DNA of 64,000 nt from Opitutaceae bacterium (GTDB lineage: Bacteria; Verrucomicrobiota; Verrucomicrobiia; Opitutales; Opitutaceae), in contig JAIXWY010000011.1 of NCBI GenBank assembly GCA_027490995.1, positions 1,302,001 through 1,366,000 of the forward strand, in the 5' to 3' direction. The position numbers and the translations under genes are program-made. The notes below the pieces were generated by a model that saw nothing but the letters and a program-made list of their open reading frames with translations, made no database searches and was not told where the DNA came from. This document shows positions 1 through 8,611 of the stretch, piece after piece (the first letter of the stretch is position 1; the number at the start of each line of letters is the position of its first letter).

Positions 1-98
1 ACTACGCCGGACGCACGGTCGCCGTGCTCGGCGCAGCCCGCGCCCTGCCCGGCACGAAGGACTTCGTCATCATCGTCGAGAGCCTTCAGCTCCGCTGA
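1..98 (+). CDS. 3' end of an unidentified protein (5' truncated)
   Basis: The window opens inside a reading frame (codons starting at base 3) that stays open to a TGA at 96-98. It encodes about 31 residues, ending in a hydrophobic beta-strand-like stretch (DFVIIVESLQLR). The tail is too short to assign a family. It lies 21 bp upstream of folD on the same strand, so it may be co-transcribed. Real coding is plausible from the codon pattern but not proven. Confidence 0.5.
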   Translation, partial: YAGRTVAVLGAARALPGTKDFVIIVESLQLR

Positions 99-119
99 TT
101 CAGCACGCGTGTTTTCACC

Positions 120-998
120 ATGGCTTTGATCGACGGCAACCAAGTCGCAGAAACCATCATCGCTGAGCTCAAGGCTCACGTCGCCAGCCTGCCGGGGCGC
201 AAGCCGTGCCTCGCCTTGGTGCGCGTTGGCGACGATCCCGCATCGGTTTCCTACGTTCGAAAAAAGGAAAAGACCGCCGCCGAGATCGGGGTGGAGAGCC
301 GGATCATCCTCCCGCCGGCCACCATTTCCCAAGGGGAGCTAGAGGCATTGATCGACGGGTTGAATGCCGATCCAACGGTCGACGGGATCCTGGTTCAGTC
401 CCCCCTCCCGCGGCCGCTGAACGAGCTCGCAATTTTCCGTCGGGTTTCGCCGGACAAGGATGTGGATGGTTTCCACACCGTAAATCTGGGAAAGCTCGCC
501 CAAGATGATGACTCCGGCTTTGTCTCCTGCACGCCTGCGGGAATCATGGAGCTGCTCGCTCGCAGCCACGTCGATCTCGCCGGCAAGCATGTGGTGGTTC
601 TCGGGCGATCCCTGATCGTCGGCAAGCCAGTCGCCCTGCTCGCCTTGCAGAAGCGAGCCGGCGCCAATGGCACAGTCACCGTCTGCCACTCTGGCACCCG
701 GGACCTGCCGGCAATTACGCGCCAAGCCGATGTCCTCATCGCCGCAATCGGTCGGCCGGAGTTTGTCACCGGCGAAATGGTCAAGCCGGGGGCCGTCGTC
801 ATTGATGTCGGCATCAACCGCGTGATGGACCCCTCGCGGAAGACCGGCTACCGGCTCACCGGGGATGTCCATTTTTCCTCCGTTGAAGCCAAGGCGGCTC
901 TGATCACTCCCGTACCGGGAGGGGTCGGGCCAATGACGGTAGCGATGCTGATGCGCAATACCGTGAAGGCGCATTCCCTCGCGCACCCGAAGCGCTGA
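120..998 (+). CDS. folD: Bifunctional methylenetetrahydrofolate dehydrogenase / methenyltetrahydrofolate cyclohydrolase
   Basis: Cytosolic one-carbon enzyme that interconverts 5,10-methylene-THF, 5,10-methenyl-THF and 10-formyl-THF using NADP. The 292-residue length is typical. Visible FolD signatures are the catalytic YVxxK (Y45, K49), KDVDGFH at 113-119, the nucleotide-loop motif GRSLIVGKP at 162-170 (usually GRSxIVGxP) and [10 protein letters not shown] at 264-273. The ATG start places the conserved beta strand at the expected distance from the N-terminus. No Shine-Dalgarno sequence precedes it; the upstream bases are pyrimidine-rich. It is the first complete gene of a + strand run. Identification is secure. 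Confidence 0.97.
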   Translation: MALIDGNQVAETIIAELKAHVASLPGRKPCLALVRVGDDPASVSYVRKKEKTAAEIGVESRIILPPATISQGELEALIDGLNADPTVDGILVQSPLPRPLNELAIFRRVSPDKDVDGFHTVNLGKLAQDDDSGFVSCTPAGIMELLARSHVDLAGKHVVVLGRSLIVGKPVALLALQKRAGANGTVTVCHSGTRDLPAITRQADVLIAAIGRPEFVTGEMVKPGAVVIDVGINRVMDPSRKTGYRLTGDVHFSSVEAKAALITPVPGGVGPMTVAMLMRNTVKAHSLAHPKR

Positions 999-1077
999 TA
1001 CGAGTACGCGTAACTGCGGCCCCCGCGTACTCGCCGCGACCTTGCTCAGGATCGACTTTCCCCTTCTGCTACCGCGC

Positions 1078-2196
1078 ATGGGACCCGCCACGATTCTCGT
1101 CGTCGACGACCAGCCGGTGAACGTCCAGATCCTGCGAAAACGACTGGAACGCGAGAATTTGGCCGTGATCGCCGCTCACTCTGGTGAGGCGGCCATCGCC
1201 GCCGTCCGGGACCATCGGCCAGACCTCATCCTGCTCGACGTGGTAATGCCCGAGTTGGACGGCATTGAGGTCTGTCGCCGCCTCCAGTCGGTGGAAGAAA
1301 ATCGGTCCACTCCCATCATCTTCATCACCGCCCGCGATTCGAAGGAGGGCAAGATCGAGGGCCTCGGCGTCGGCGCGATCGACTACATCACCCGGCCCAT
1401 CGACCTCGATGAGACGACCGCCCGCGTTCTCAGCCACCTCCGCTTCGCGACGATCAACCGTCAACTGGTCGAGCTGCAGCACCGGCTCGCCGAGTCTCGC
1501 CGTGTCGCCACCATCGGAGCGGTCACGCAGGGCATCGCACACAACCTCAATAACCTGCTCGGTATCGTGATCGGCTACCTCGATCTGATCCAAGCGCAGC
1601 CGGACGACAAGGAAAGCGTTCGCCGCAACGCCGACCAAGTTGAGCATGCCGTCCAACGCATCGTCGCGATCATCAAGCAGCTCAGCTCGCTGGCCGTGAG
1701 CACGCAATTCCCCACCAGCCGCCGCGCCTTCGGCCCGCTGGTCGAGGGTGCCATCGCCCGATTTCGCGCAGACTATCCCTCTTCCGCGATCATCGACTGG
1801 GAAGATACCATGCCCGGACTTGTGATCGACACGCACGTGGAGGTCTTCGAGGACGCCCTGACGAAGATCATGATGAATGCGCTGGAAGCTTACGACGGGC
1901 TTCCAGACATTCCGCGGACGATCCGCATCCGGGCGACGCGACTGAACGACACCGCCAAGCCCCGGATCGTCCTCCGTATCGAGGACCAAGGCCGGGGCAT
2001 CCATCCAGAGATTCGCGACCAGATGTTCGAGCCATTCGTCAGTTCCAAGCAGACGGTGGGAGTGGGCATGGGCCTCACCGTGGCGCGGCATGCTCTGCGC
2101 AGCCTGAGGGGGGATGTCGTGCTCTTTGATCGTGACGGCGGCGGGACCGTGGCCGAGATTCACCATCCGATCGAGCCCCTTCCGTCCGCGGTTTAA
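1078..2196 (+). CDS. Response regulator receiver - histidine kinase hybrid
   Basis: A 372-residue soluble two-component protein with no membrane segment. Residues 1-120 form a receiver domain (acidic pair D10/D11, phospho-acceptor D54 in LILLDVVMPE). Residues about 135-205 form a dimerisation helix pair with the likely phospho-acceptor H155 (GIAHNLNNLL). The C-terminal half is an HATPase domain with an N box (MMNALEAYD), a G1 box (EDQGRGI) and a G2 box (GVGMGLTVA). The receiver position normally occupied by the conserved Lys before Pro is Arg (ITRPID, R106). A TTG 36 bp upstream is in frame, but the ATG at 1078 starts directly before the first receiver strand and is preferred. Input signal and targets are unknown. 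Confidence 0.9.
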   Translation: MGPATILVVDDQPVNVQILRKRLERENLAVIAAHSGEAAIAAVRDHRPDLILLDVVMPELDGIEVCRRLQSVEENRSTPIIFITARDSKEGKIEGLGVGAIDYITRPIDLDETTARVLSHLRFATINRQLVELQHRLAESRRVATIGAVTQGIAHNLNNLLGIVIGYLDLIQAQPDDKESVRRNADQVEHAVQRIVAIIKQLSSLAVSTQFPTSRRAFGPLVEGAIARFRADYPSSAIIDWEDTMPGLVIDTHVEVFEDALTKIMMNALEAYDGLPDIPRTIRIRATRLNDTAKPRIVLRIEDQGRGIHPEIRDQMFEPFVSSKQTVGVGMGLTVARHALRSLRGDVVLFDRDGGGTVAEIHHPIEPLPSAV

Positions 2197-2207
2197 CTCC
2201 ATTTCCC

Positions 2208-3014
2208 ATGCCTAGCCTTTCCTTCATCGGTGCTGGACGAATGGCCTCAGCCATAGTGGACGGCCTGCTGGCTCAAGGCGTGTGTAAGCCCGATGAGATC
2301 CGTTGCATCGGCGGCAGCGGCGGATCGGCCCGAACGCTCGCTCAGCGCACGGGCATCCGCCATGCATCCGACCTAACCGAGGCGCTCGCAGGGGCCGATG
2401 TCGTGGTGCTGGCCTTCAAACCGCAGCACCTTGCGGCGGCAGACCCCCGCCTGGCAGAACTCACGGCGGGAAAGATCGTGGTGTCCGTCCTCGCCGCCAA
2501 GACGCTGGCCCGTCTTCACACCGTGTTTCCCCGAGCCCGGGCGCTGGTACGGAGCATGCCCAACACGCCCGCCGCCATCGGAGCGGGCGTTACCGGCTGG
2601 TGCTCCCTTGCTCCCCTCGCTACGGAAGATCGGGCGCTCATTGTGACGCTGCTGGGCGCAATCGGTCGCGAAATCGAGCTTCCGGAGGCCCAGATCGACG
2701 CCCTCATGGCGGTAAGCGGCTGCGGACCGGCCTTTGTTTTTGAGTTCACTGCCGCCCTACGCGACGCCGGCGTCGCCGCCGGGCTTTCGCGAGAACAGTC
2801 CCAGTTACTGGCTCTGGAAACGGTCCTCGGGGCCGCGCGGTTGATGGCACGAACCCAAGCCGAACCCGAGGACCTGCGCAATCAAGTCACCTCGCCCAAC
2901 GGCACCACCTTCGCCGGACTGCAGCGTATGGCCGCCCGCGATTTCCGCGGCATGATGCGGGAAACCGTCTTGGCCGCCAAGGCGCGCTCGGAGGAACTCA
3001 GTCGGGACGGCTGA
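2208..3014 (+). CDS. proC: Pyrroline-5-carboxylate reductase
   Basis: Catalyses the last step of proline synthesis, reducing 1-pyrroline-5-carboxylate with NAD(P)H in the cytosol. The 268-residue protein has the N-terminal Rossmann motif (FIGAGRMASAI, residues 6-16), the KPQ nucleotide loop, MPNTPAAIGAG, the conserved CGPAFVFEF and a C-terminal VTSPNGTTFAGL, where most relatives have SPGGTT. The gene begins 11 bp after the upstream kinase stop, which suggests a shared transcript. A pyrimidine-rich stretch rather than a ribosome-binding sequence precedes the ATG. Confidence 0.96.
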   Translation: MPSLSFIGAGRMASAIVDGLLAQGVCKPDEIRCIGGSGGSARTLAQRTGIRHASDLTEALAGADVVVLAFKPQHLAAADPRLAELTAGKIVVSVLAAKTLARLHTVFPRARALVRSMPNTPAAIGAGVTGWCSLAPLATEDRALIVTLLGAIGREIELPEAQIDALMAVSGCGPAFVFEFTAALRDAGVAAGLSREQSQLLALETVLGAARLMARTQAEPEDLRNQVTSPNGTTFAGLQRMAARDFRGMMRETVLAAKARSEELSRDG

Positions 3015-3058
3015 TCGGGCTGTTCCCCGGCCCCGGAATCCCTCATGCTCCTCCGGTC

Positions 3059-4057
3059 ATGAGTCCTCTTTCCGGACGAATCCTAGTCACCGGCGGTGCC
3101 GGCTTTATCGGGAGCGCCCTCGTTTGGGCGCTCAACCGCCGCGGTCTCACGAACATCGTGATCACCGACCTGCTCGGCAGTGACGAAAAGTGGCGGAATC
3201 TGACCCCACTGCGCTTCGCCGACTACCTCGAGGCGGGAGAGTTCCGGCGACGACTCCGCGAGAACCCGACCAGCCTCGGCACGTTCTCCTGCGTGTTTCA
3301 CCTTGGGGCGTGCTCCGCGACCACCGAGCGCAACGCCTCGTACCTCGTCGACAATAACTTTGAGTACACCAAGGAACTCGCGCGCTGGGCCGTGAGTACC
3401 GGGGCGCGGTTCATCTATGCCTCCTCCGCAGCCACGTATGGCGACGGATCCCGGGGAATGGATGACCGACTCGCCGATCTGGGCCAACTCCGGCCGCTGA
3501 ACATGTACGGTTACTCCAAGCACCTCTTCGACATCTGGGCCGATCGCGAGGGTCTCCTGAACCGAATCGTGGGCGTGAAGTACTTCAACGTCTTCGGTCC
3601 CAACGAGGACCACAAGGGCGAGATGCGCTCGCTGGTCCACAAGGCCTTCCAGCAGATCCAGTCCGCCGGCGTCGTGCAGCTTTTCCGGAGCCATCGTCCC
3701 GACTTCCGCGACGGGGAACAGCAACGCGATTTCCTCTACGTAAAGGATGCCGTCGAAATGACCCTGCACTTCGCTGACCGGGCTCCTGACGTCGGTGGAC
3801 TCTTCAATTTGGGATCCGGCGAAGCGAATACGTGGCTCACCTTGGCGCGCGCGCTCTTTGCCGCCCTGCAGCGTGAACCTCGAATCGAATTCATCGACAT
3901 GCCAGAGGTCCTGCGGGGCAAGTATCAGTACTTCACCCTCGCCGACATCGGCAAGTTACGCGCTAGCGGCTACGCCCGGGAGATGACACCTCTCTCCGAG
4001 GCCGTGCGCGACTACGTCCAAGGTCATCTCGTGACCCAGCGACGTCTCGGCGAGTAG
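3059..4057 (+). CDS. hldD: ADP-L-glycero-D-manno-heptose 6-epimerase
   Basis: Extended short-chain dehydrogenase that inverts C6 of ADP-D-glycero-D-manno-heptose, supplying heptose for the lipopolysaccharide inner core. It has TGGAGFIG at residues 11-18, the HLGACSATTE segment typical of HldD/RfaD, the catalytic Y150-x3-K154 (YGYSK) and the family stretches KYFNVFGPNE and GEQQRDFLYVKD. The length of 332 residues is normal. It implies an LPS-bearing outer membrane. It is the last gene of the + strand run; the next genes lie on the opposite strand, with a GC hairpin between. Confidence 0.95.
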   Translation: MSPLSGRILVTGGAGFIGSALVWALNRRGLTNIVITDLLGSDEKWRNLTPLRFADYLEAGEFRRRLRENPTSLGTFSCVFHLGACSATTERNASYLVDNNFEYTKELARWAVSTGARFIYASSAATYGDGSRGMDDRLADLGQLRPLNMYGYSKHLFDIWADREGLLNRIVGVKYFNVFGPNEDHKGEMRSLVHKAFQQIQSAGVVQLFRSHRPDFRDGEQQRDFLYVKDAVEMTLHFADRAPDVGGLFNLGSGEANTWLTLARALFAALQREPRIEFIDMPEVLRGKYQYFTLADIGKLRASGYAREMTPLSEAVRDYVQGHLVTQRRLGE

Positions 4058-4059
4058 TG

Positions 4060-4082
4060 CCCCACCCATTCTGGGAGTGGGG
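4060..4082. terminator. Possible bidirectional terminator hairpin between hldD and ccoP-like gene
   Basis: CCCCAC at 4060-4065 pairs with GTGGGG at 4077-4082, with inner CCA/TGG pairing. It lies between two convergent transcription units. There is no T tract on either strand, so termination activity is inferred from position only. Confidence 0.35.
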
Positions 4083-4130
4083 TCGCAAGCGGACGGACGA
4101 GGGAGCTAAACCGCTCCCCCAGTCCAGCGT

Positions 4131-4802
4131 TTACGGAACCGCCTCGAGTTCGACGGCCGTCCAAGGCTTCGTCCGGCCCGCCGTGGCTTGGGTGCGGATC
4201 GCGGTCACCTTGGCGACATCTACGGCCGGAGCCGCATTGCCCCATTCGCTGCGGATGTAGGTCAGGACATGGGCCACCCTCTCGTCCGACCAATTGAAAC
4301 CACTGCCAAGCCCGAACCCTGGCATTGCGCCATTGTACGTGTTGCCCTTGACCTTGATTTCGCCGACGAGGCCGTGAAGGACAAGCCGGATGAGACGCTC
4401 GTCAGAACCCGAGACCCACTCGCTGGCTGCGAGCGGCGGGAAGACACCGGCTACGCCCTGGCCGTTAACCTGATGGCAGGTGGCGCAAGCGCCCGGCTGA
4501 TTGTACAGGCGCTTTCCGGCGGCAATCGGATCGACCGTTGCAACCGTGGCCGACTTAGCGGCGGTCTTCGGGTCGAAGCGTTCGTCATAGACCAACGGAT
4601 CAACGCCGCCCCGGTAGTGCACGAAATAGATCGAGCCCACGAAAATCACCGCTGAAAGCAGGCCCAGGAGGAAGAGCGGCAACATCGAGTACCCATCCTT
4701 CGGCTCCGGCTTATTGGCCGTGAGATCGGCGTGGACACTCTGGAGGCTCGCATCGGAGCCGTCGCCCAACGGGCGAGTGGATTCCTGATCGTGGCTGCTC
4801 AT
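4131..4802 (-). CDS. ccoP: cbb3-type oxidase cytochrome c subunit III-like, monoheme
   Basis: Membrane-anchored periplasmic cytochrome c of 223 residues. A hydrophobic helix at about 38-60 is followed by a linker (VHYRGGVDPLVYDERF) resembling the CcoP anchor region, then one cytochrome c domain with heme motif CATCH at 106-110. Canonical CcoP proteins carry two heme domains, so this is a short form. The start codon overlaps the ccoO-like stop by four bases (ATGA) and has a clear AGAAGGAG Shine-Dalgarno sequence, unusual for this window, indicating translational coupling. It is the last gene of the respiratory operon. It probably delivers electrons within the Cco-like complex or from ActE. Confidence 0.85.
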   Translation of the reverse strand: MSSHDQESTRPLGDGSDASLQSVHADLTANKPEPKDGYSMLPLFLLGLLSAVIFVGSIYFVHYRGGVDPLVYDERFDPKTAAKSATVATVDPIAAGKRLYNQPGACATCHQVNGQGVAGVFPPLAASEWVSGSDERLIRLVLHGLVGEIKVKGNTYNGAMPGFGLGSGFNWSDERVAHVLTYIRSEWGNAAPAVDVAKVTAIRTQATAGRTKPWTAVELEAVP

Positions 4803-5494
4803 TTTTTCGCTCCTTCTGCGGCGGCGCCGCCCTGGGTCTCGGACTTGGCAACGTACACGTTGGCCGCCTCCGGATAAGCGTAACTGTCCTTCAGGCTCAA
4901 CAAATAGGAAACAAGCCGCTCGGCCCGAACCGTCGGGACGATCTCATAACCCGCGGGGGGCTGGGAAGACGCGGGAAGGAGCCCTTGGATCGCCTTCGGG
5001 GAAGGCTCACCCACGATCTTCCGGGTCTCGAAGAGGAACCGGAACGACGGCATGACGGATCCTGGCGAGGTCAGCTGCGGATCGTAAAGATGACGATAGT
5101 GCCACTCGCGTCCATCACGCCCCTCTTGGCCGTCCTTGCGCTGGCCCACGTTGCGAAGATCTGGTCCGATGCGGTGGGAGCCGATCAACACACGGGGCTC
5201 GAGAATGTAATCGCGTGCGACGCTGTGGCGGTCACCCCAGCCGCGTTTGTCGTCGATGCCGAACCCTGGCCGGCGAACTTGCTGGGTGTGACATGCGGCA
5301 CAGCCCAGATCTTGGTACACGAGGTGACCCTGCTCAGCCAAGCCGGGCATCGGCTGCGGGAAGGCCAAGCCTTCGTTGGCGTCCACCACACGAGCGAGAC
5401 GACCGACGGAGCCTTGGTTCACCAAGATCACGCCCGTCCAAGAGGCGGCCAGCGCGGCGAAGAGTCCGAGAAACAGGAGAGCGATGCGGTTCAT
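4799..5494 (-). CDS. ccoO: cbb3-type oxidase cytochrome c subunit II-like (CcoO)
   Basis: 231-residue monoheme cytochrome with an N-terminal membrane anchor (residues 4-25) and heme motif CAACH at 65-69, followed by CcoO hallmarks: a Gln-Gln-Val-Arg segment after the heme, a DxxxWGDR region, GSHRIGPDLRNVG and MPSFRFLFE, which likely carries the Met ligand. It would sit in the cytoplasmic membrane with the heme in the periplasm and relay electrons towards subunit I. It starts 12 bp after the ccoN-like gene. The family call is good, but electron partners are inferred because the subunit I homologue is atypical. Confidence 0.88.
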   Translation of the reverse strand: MNRIALLFLGLFAALAASWTGVILVNQGSVGRLARVVDANEGLAFPQPMPGLAEQGHLVYQDLGCAACHTQQVRRPGFGIDDKRGWGDRHSVARDYILEPRVLIGSHRIGPDLRNVGQRKDGQEGRDGREWHYRHLYDPQLTSPGSVMPSFRFLFETRKIVGEPSPKAIQGLLPASSQPPAGYEIVPTVRAERLVSYLLSLKDSYAYPEAANVYVAKSETQGGAAAEGAKK

Positions 5495-5506
5495 CGTGCA
5501 GGGGCC

Positions 5507-6967
5507 TCAGGCGGCTTTGGAGGCGTTCGGGAGAGAAGATGGCGCGGGCAAGCAGGACGAGCAGCATCCCGCCGCCATCCAGCCGAGATTCACCAGGAAA
5601 GCCACATGACCCGCGACGAGTAGAACCATCGCCGAAGTCTGGGTAAAGAGATAGGGCTGAATGCTCTGCAAGACGTCGATCAAGGGCGTCGGAACCGCAC
5701 CGTCACCCATGGGCAAGCGATTCAAACCCACACCCTGCTTGTAGCCCGCAATCGAGAGGGCCACCACGCTCGCCAGACAGCCGAGCAAGGAGCTCCAAAA
5801 ATGAAAACCCACCAAGCTCGGAACCGGCCAGGACCGACCCGTGATCCGGGGAACCATCACGTAGAGGGTACCGAAAGCGACCATGCTGAAGAAACCGTAG
5901 TGGTTCAGCTGGGTCAGCGCGGACTGGACGAACGTAAACTGGAGCAATTCAGCGACTCCGCGAAACGATAGAAGAACCGACGCGACCTGAGCGACGAGCA
6001 AGGCCACGACGCCCACGGCTACGAAACGGTACGAGGCCTCTTGCCGCACCACGGCGGCCGCGCGGGCCAGCGTGGGTACAAGATTGAAGGCCCAGACGCA
6101 CACCACGACCAAGAGGACCATGGACATCGCGATACCCAACGAGACGACCCACGCCGGTACCGGTGCTCCCACCAGACGAGCCGGGCCCGCCCAGGCGCCG
6201 AAAATCACGAGCAGCCAGAAACCCAGAGTGCTGAGGTGGTAGTGAGCGATCGAACGACCCGTCAGCTTCGCCGCCAAGTAATACAGCGCGGCCACGCCGA
6301 CGCCGCCGAACCAGAAAAGGAAGAGACTGTGAGCGTACCAGGTCTGCACCAGCGGCTGCATCACGCCCTTCACCGGATCCACCACGAGGAGCAGGTGGGC
6401 CAACGAGAAGACCCAAGGGAACCACAGCAGCGCAAGCACGAGGTACCACTGCGAAATGAACACATGCGGAGAACGGCGTGCGCGAAACGTCAGCAGCGCC
6501 CAGATCGCGATCCATGCATACGCAGCGAACAAAATCACATTCACGTAGGCCGGGAATTCCAGACCCTCCACGGCTGTTCCATGCCCGCCCAGAATTCCCA
6601 CCGAGCCCAAGAGGACTCCCAGGTTCCAGAAAACGCCTGATACGACCAATGTGACCGGACGGCGGACCTCGGCCTGCGCGAGTCGCGCCATCAGCCAGAT
6701 CACGATCGCGAAGGCCGCGTTGAAGCCCCATCCATAGGTCAGTACGGCCGACTCCGCGGCGCGCACACGGCCATAAGTCAGCCACTCGCAGTCGGCCAGA
6801 AACGCCGGGGAGTGCAGCTTGAATGCGGCGATGACCGACAACGCGGTGCCCACCACAAGCCAGACCGCGGCAGCGGCGGCAAAATACAGCCCGGGGAGCC
6901 GGACGGATGCGTCAACCGACGCACCCTCCACGCCCACCGAACTGGTCTGAGAGGAAGGGGAGGCCAT
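5507..6967 (-). CDS. ccoN: Divergent cbb3-type oxidase subunit I (CcoN-like), apparent loss of heme/CuB ligands
   Basis: 486-residue polytopic membrane protein with about 12 hydrophobic segments. Recognisable CcoN landmarks are YGRVRAAESAVLTYGW (65-80), WYAH (210-213, one CuB-type His kept), WAGPARLVG (259-267) and LNHYGFFSMVAFGTLY (354-369). Against remembered canonical CcoN sequences, the low-spin heme His near residue 72 is Glu, the WAGPHH pair of CuB ligands is Ala-Arg, and only one His remains of the HxH that binds the two hemes. It may be a non-oxygen-reducing relative or a scaffold. Its position between ActF and CcoO/CcoP-like genes supports membership in the same electron-transfer assembly. 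The C-terminus has CCSSC, of unknown meaning. Confidence 0.8.
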   Translation of the reverse strand: MASPSSQTSSVGVEGASVDASVRLPGLYFAAAAAVWLVVGTALSVIAAFKLHSPAFLADCEWLTYGRVRAAESAVLTYGWGFNAAFAIVIWLMARLAQAEVRRPVTLVVSGVFWNLGVLLGSVGILGGHGTAVEGLEFPAYVNVILFAAYAWIAIWALLTFRARRSPHVFISQWYLVLALLWFPWVFSLAHLLLVVDPVKGVMQPLVQTWYAHSLFLFWFGGVGVAALYYLAAKLTGRSIAHYHLSTLGFWLLVIFGAWAGPARLVGAPVPAWVVSLGIAMSMVLLVVVCVWAFNLVPTLARAAAVVRQEASYRFVAVGVVALLVAQVASVLLSFRGVAELLQFTFVQSALTQLNHYGFFSMVAFGTLYVMVPRITGRSWPVPSLVGFHFWSSLLGCLASVVALSIAGYKQGVGLNRLPMGDGAVPTPLIDVLQSIQPYLFTQTSAMVLLVAGHVAFLVNLGWMAAGCCSSCLPAPSSLPNASKAA

Positions 6968-6981
6968 TCGAAGAGGAAAGC

Positions 6982-7332
6982 TTAGGGAGACTTCGGGCGG
7001 CCTGCGGCCGCCTTAGAATTGAGATCGCGGATCGTGAGCTCAACCGCGCGGTCGATCGGGAGACGAACCAAGCCGGCCTGCTGATCGACCCAGCCGTAGG
7101 ACGTCGCCGCCGCCGTTTCTTTAGCACGCAATTCGCTAAGGCGAGCTGCGCGACCCTCGGAAGAAAACTTCCACGCCTCCTCGGCGGGAGCGCCAACCGA
7201 GGCAGGTGTAGTCACCGCGGGACGCCGCGCCACCACGTAAACGACGATGAAGATGCCGAGCACCACCGCCGCACCCAAGGCGGCCAGCACGGAAAACCGA
7301 CCGGAGCCGGACTTAGTCTGCGGAAGACTCAT
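6982..7332 (-). CDS. Small single-span membrane protein of the complex III/oxidase cluster
   Basis: 116 residues with one transmembrane helix at about 14-34, then a soluble segment containing YGWVDQQAGLVRLPIDRAVEL. From memory, a W-D-x-x-A-G-x-V-R-x-P-I-x-R-A motif recurs in small proteins beside complex III and oxidase genes in many bacteria, so it is likely an assembly or accessory factor; its function has not been established from this sequence. The start lies within the last bases of actF (stop at 7313), giving a 20 bp overlap, and the gene is 15 bp before ccoN. Confidence 0.8.
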   Translation of the reverse strand: MSLPQTKSGSGRFSVLAALGAAVVLGIFIVVYVVARRPAVTTPASVGAPAEEAWKFSSEGRAARLSELRAKETAAATSYGWVDQQAGLVRLPIDRAVELTIRDLNSKAAAGRPKSP

Positions 7333-8611
7333 GGTAAGTAAGGGATTCGCCGATGCGGGGATCGCGGATCGGAATCAGCTTGGTGGTGGGGAAGCTGCGG
7401 AGGTAGGCCCAGACGCAAATGCCACCCACGCCAATCACGGCAGTCACGGTCCACACCTGATGCAACTGCAGGAAGGGTAACGCGTCGCCATTCCCGTCCT
7501 TTTTGGACGGCCAGATATTATAGATCAGGTCGAGCAGGAAGATGGCCGCAATCCACAGCGCCACCCACGGCATCTGTGTACGGCTCAACTTACGCTTGTA
7601 GCTCAGCAGAAGGAAGAAGGGCACAAAGAAGTGGCCGAATAGCAGGAGCATGCCAACCCACTTCCACTGGTTCGCAAACCCCGTGGCGCTGTTCATCTCG
7701 CGGAGATTATACCAGAACGTTTCCTCGGGGATGTTCGCATTCCAAATCAGGAAGTACTGGGAGAACGTGACGTACGCCCAGAAGACGGTGAAGGCGAACA
7801 TGAGCTGTCCGATGCTATGGAAGTGGTTCGCGTTCAGGACGCCTCGGTAATCACCGCGCACCCAGAGCCACACCATGATCAGCACACCCATCGACAACGC
7901 CGCCCGGACGCAGCCGGCGAAGTACCAGACACCGTACATTGTCGAGAACCAGTGGTAATCGAGCGACTTCACCCACAGCACGATCGCGAGCGTGAGCGTC
8001 ACCGCCGCGAGGGGCAAACCGAAGGCCGCCGTCACACGATTACGGTACGTCCATTTGAGATCGCCATCCGCGTCCTGAGCGAACGAGGCCGCACGCAGCC
8101 GGGCGGAGAGCCAGATCCAGATGCCGAAGGACAGCACGGTGATCACCACGAAGGCGGTGGGATTGAGTAGAGCCGCCTTTTTCGCCCAAAGAACGTCTTC
8201 ACCCACGGTCCCGCTTCCGCCCACCTGTGCGAGGTCGTAGGCGGGATTCATCCACTTCCACACCGCACCCGGCGCGAAGTAAACGCTCGCGACCAAGGGC
8301 AAGAATAGCAGGGCCAGCCACTTGAAGGAGGCCAGACCATGTTCGAACTGCCGGCGGATCACGACGGACCACGACGCGTCGAAAATGTGATGGATCATCA
8401 CAAGGAACAACATGCCCAAGGCAATGCCGCCCCAGAAGGTCAGCGCGACCAACCAGGAGAAAGCGACCTTGGCGCCACCGGAGACGAGGAGGCCTAGCGC
8501 TGTTAGCGCAATGCCGGCCAGTCCGATCACGAGGGCCCGACCGGCCGCCGGAGCGCCGGCGGCCATCGAGGTCGCCAAACCAGGAGAGAGGGTTGCCGCG
8601 CGAGTGCTCAT
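7313..8611 (-). CDS. actF: Alternative complex III integral membrane subunit ActF
   Basis: 432-residue polytopic membrane protein with about ten helices, of the ActF family (NrfD/PsrC-related quinol:cytochrome c oxidoreductase subunit). The chosen ATG at 8611 overlaps the actE stop (ATGA). A longer frame reaching 8707 would add a basic, non-hydrophobic extension that lies inside actE and is rejected. Helical segments include FWGGIALGMLFLVMIHHIF and FVVITVLSFGIWIWLSARL. Together with ActC it should form the membrane scaffold of the complex. Family membership is also supported by its place in the conserved ABCDEF order. Confidence 0.93.
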   Translation of the reverse strand: MSTRAATLSPGLATSMAAGAPAAGRALVIGLAGIALTALGLLVSGGAKVAFSWLVALTFWGGIALGMLFLVMIHHIFDASWSVVIRRQFEHGLASFKWLALLFLPLVASVYFAPGAVWKWMNPAYDLAQVGGSGTVGEDVLWAKKAALLNPTAFVVITVLSFGIWIWLSARLRAASFAQDADGDLKWTYRNRVTAAFGLPLAAVTLTLAIVLWVKSLDYHWFSTMYGVWYFAGCVRAALSMGVLIMVWLWVRGDYRGVLNANHFHSIGQLMFAFTVFWAYVTFSQYFLIWNANIPEETFWYNLREMNSATGFANQWKWVGMLLLFGHFFVPFFLLLSYKRKLSRTQMPWVALWIAAIFLLDLIYNIWPSKKDGNGDALPFLQLHQVWTVTAVIGVGGICVWAYLRSFPTTKLIPIRDPRIGESLTYHESSAD

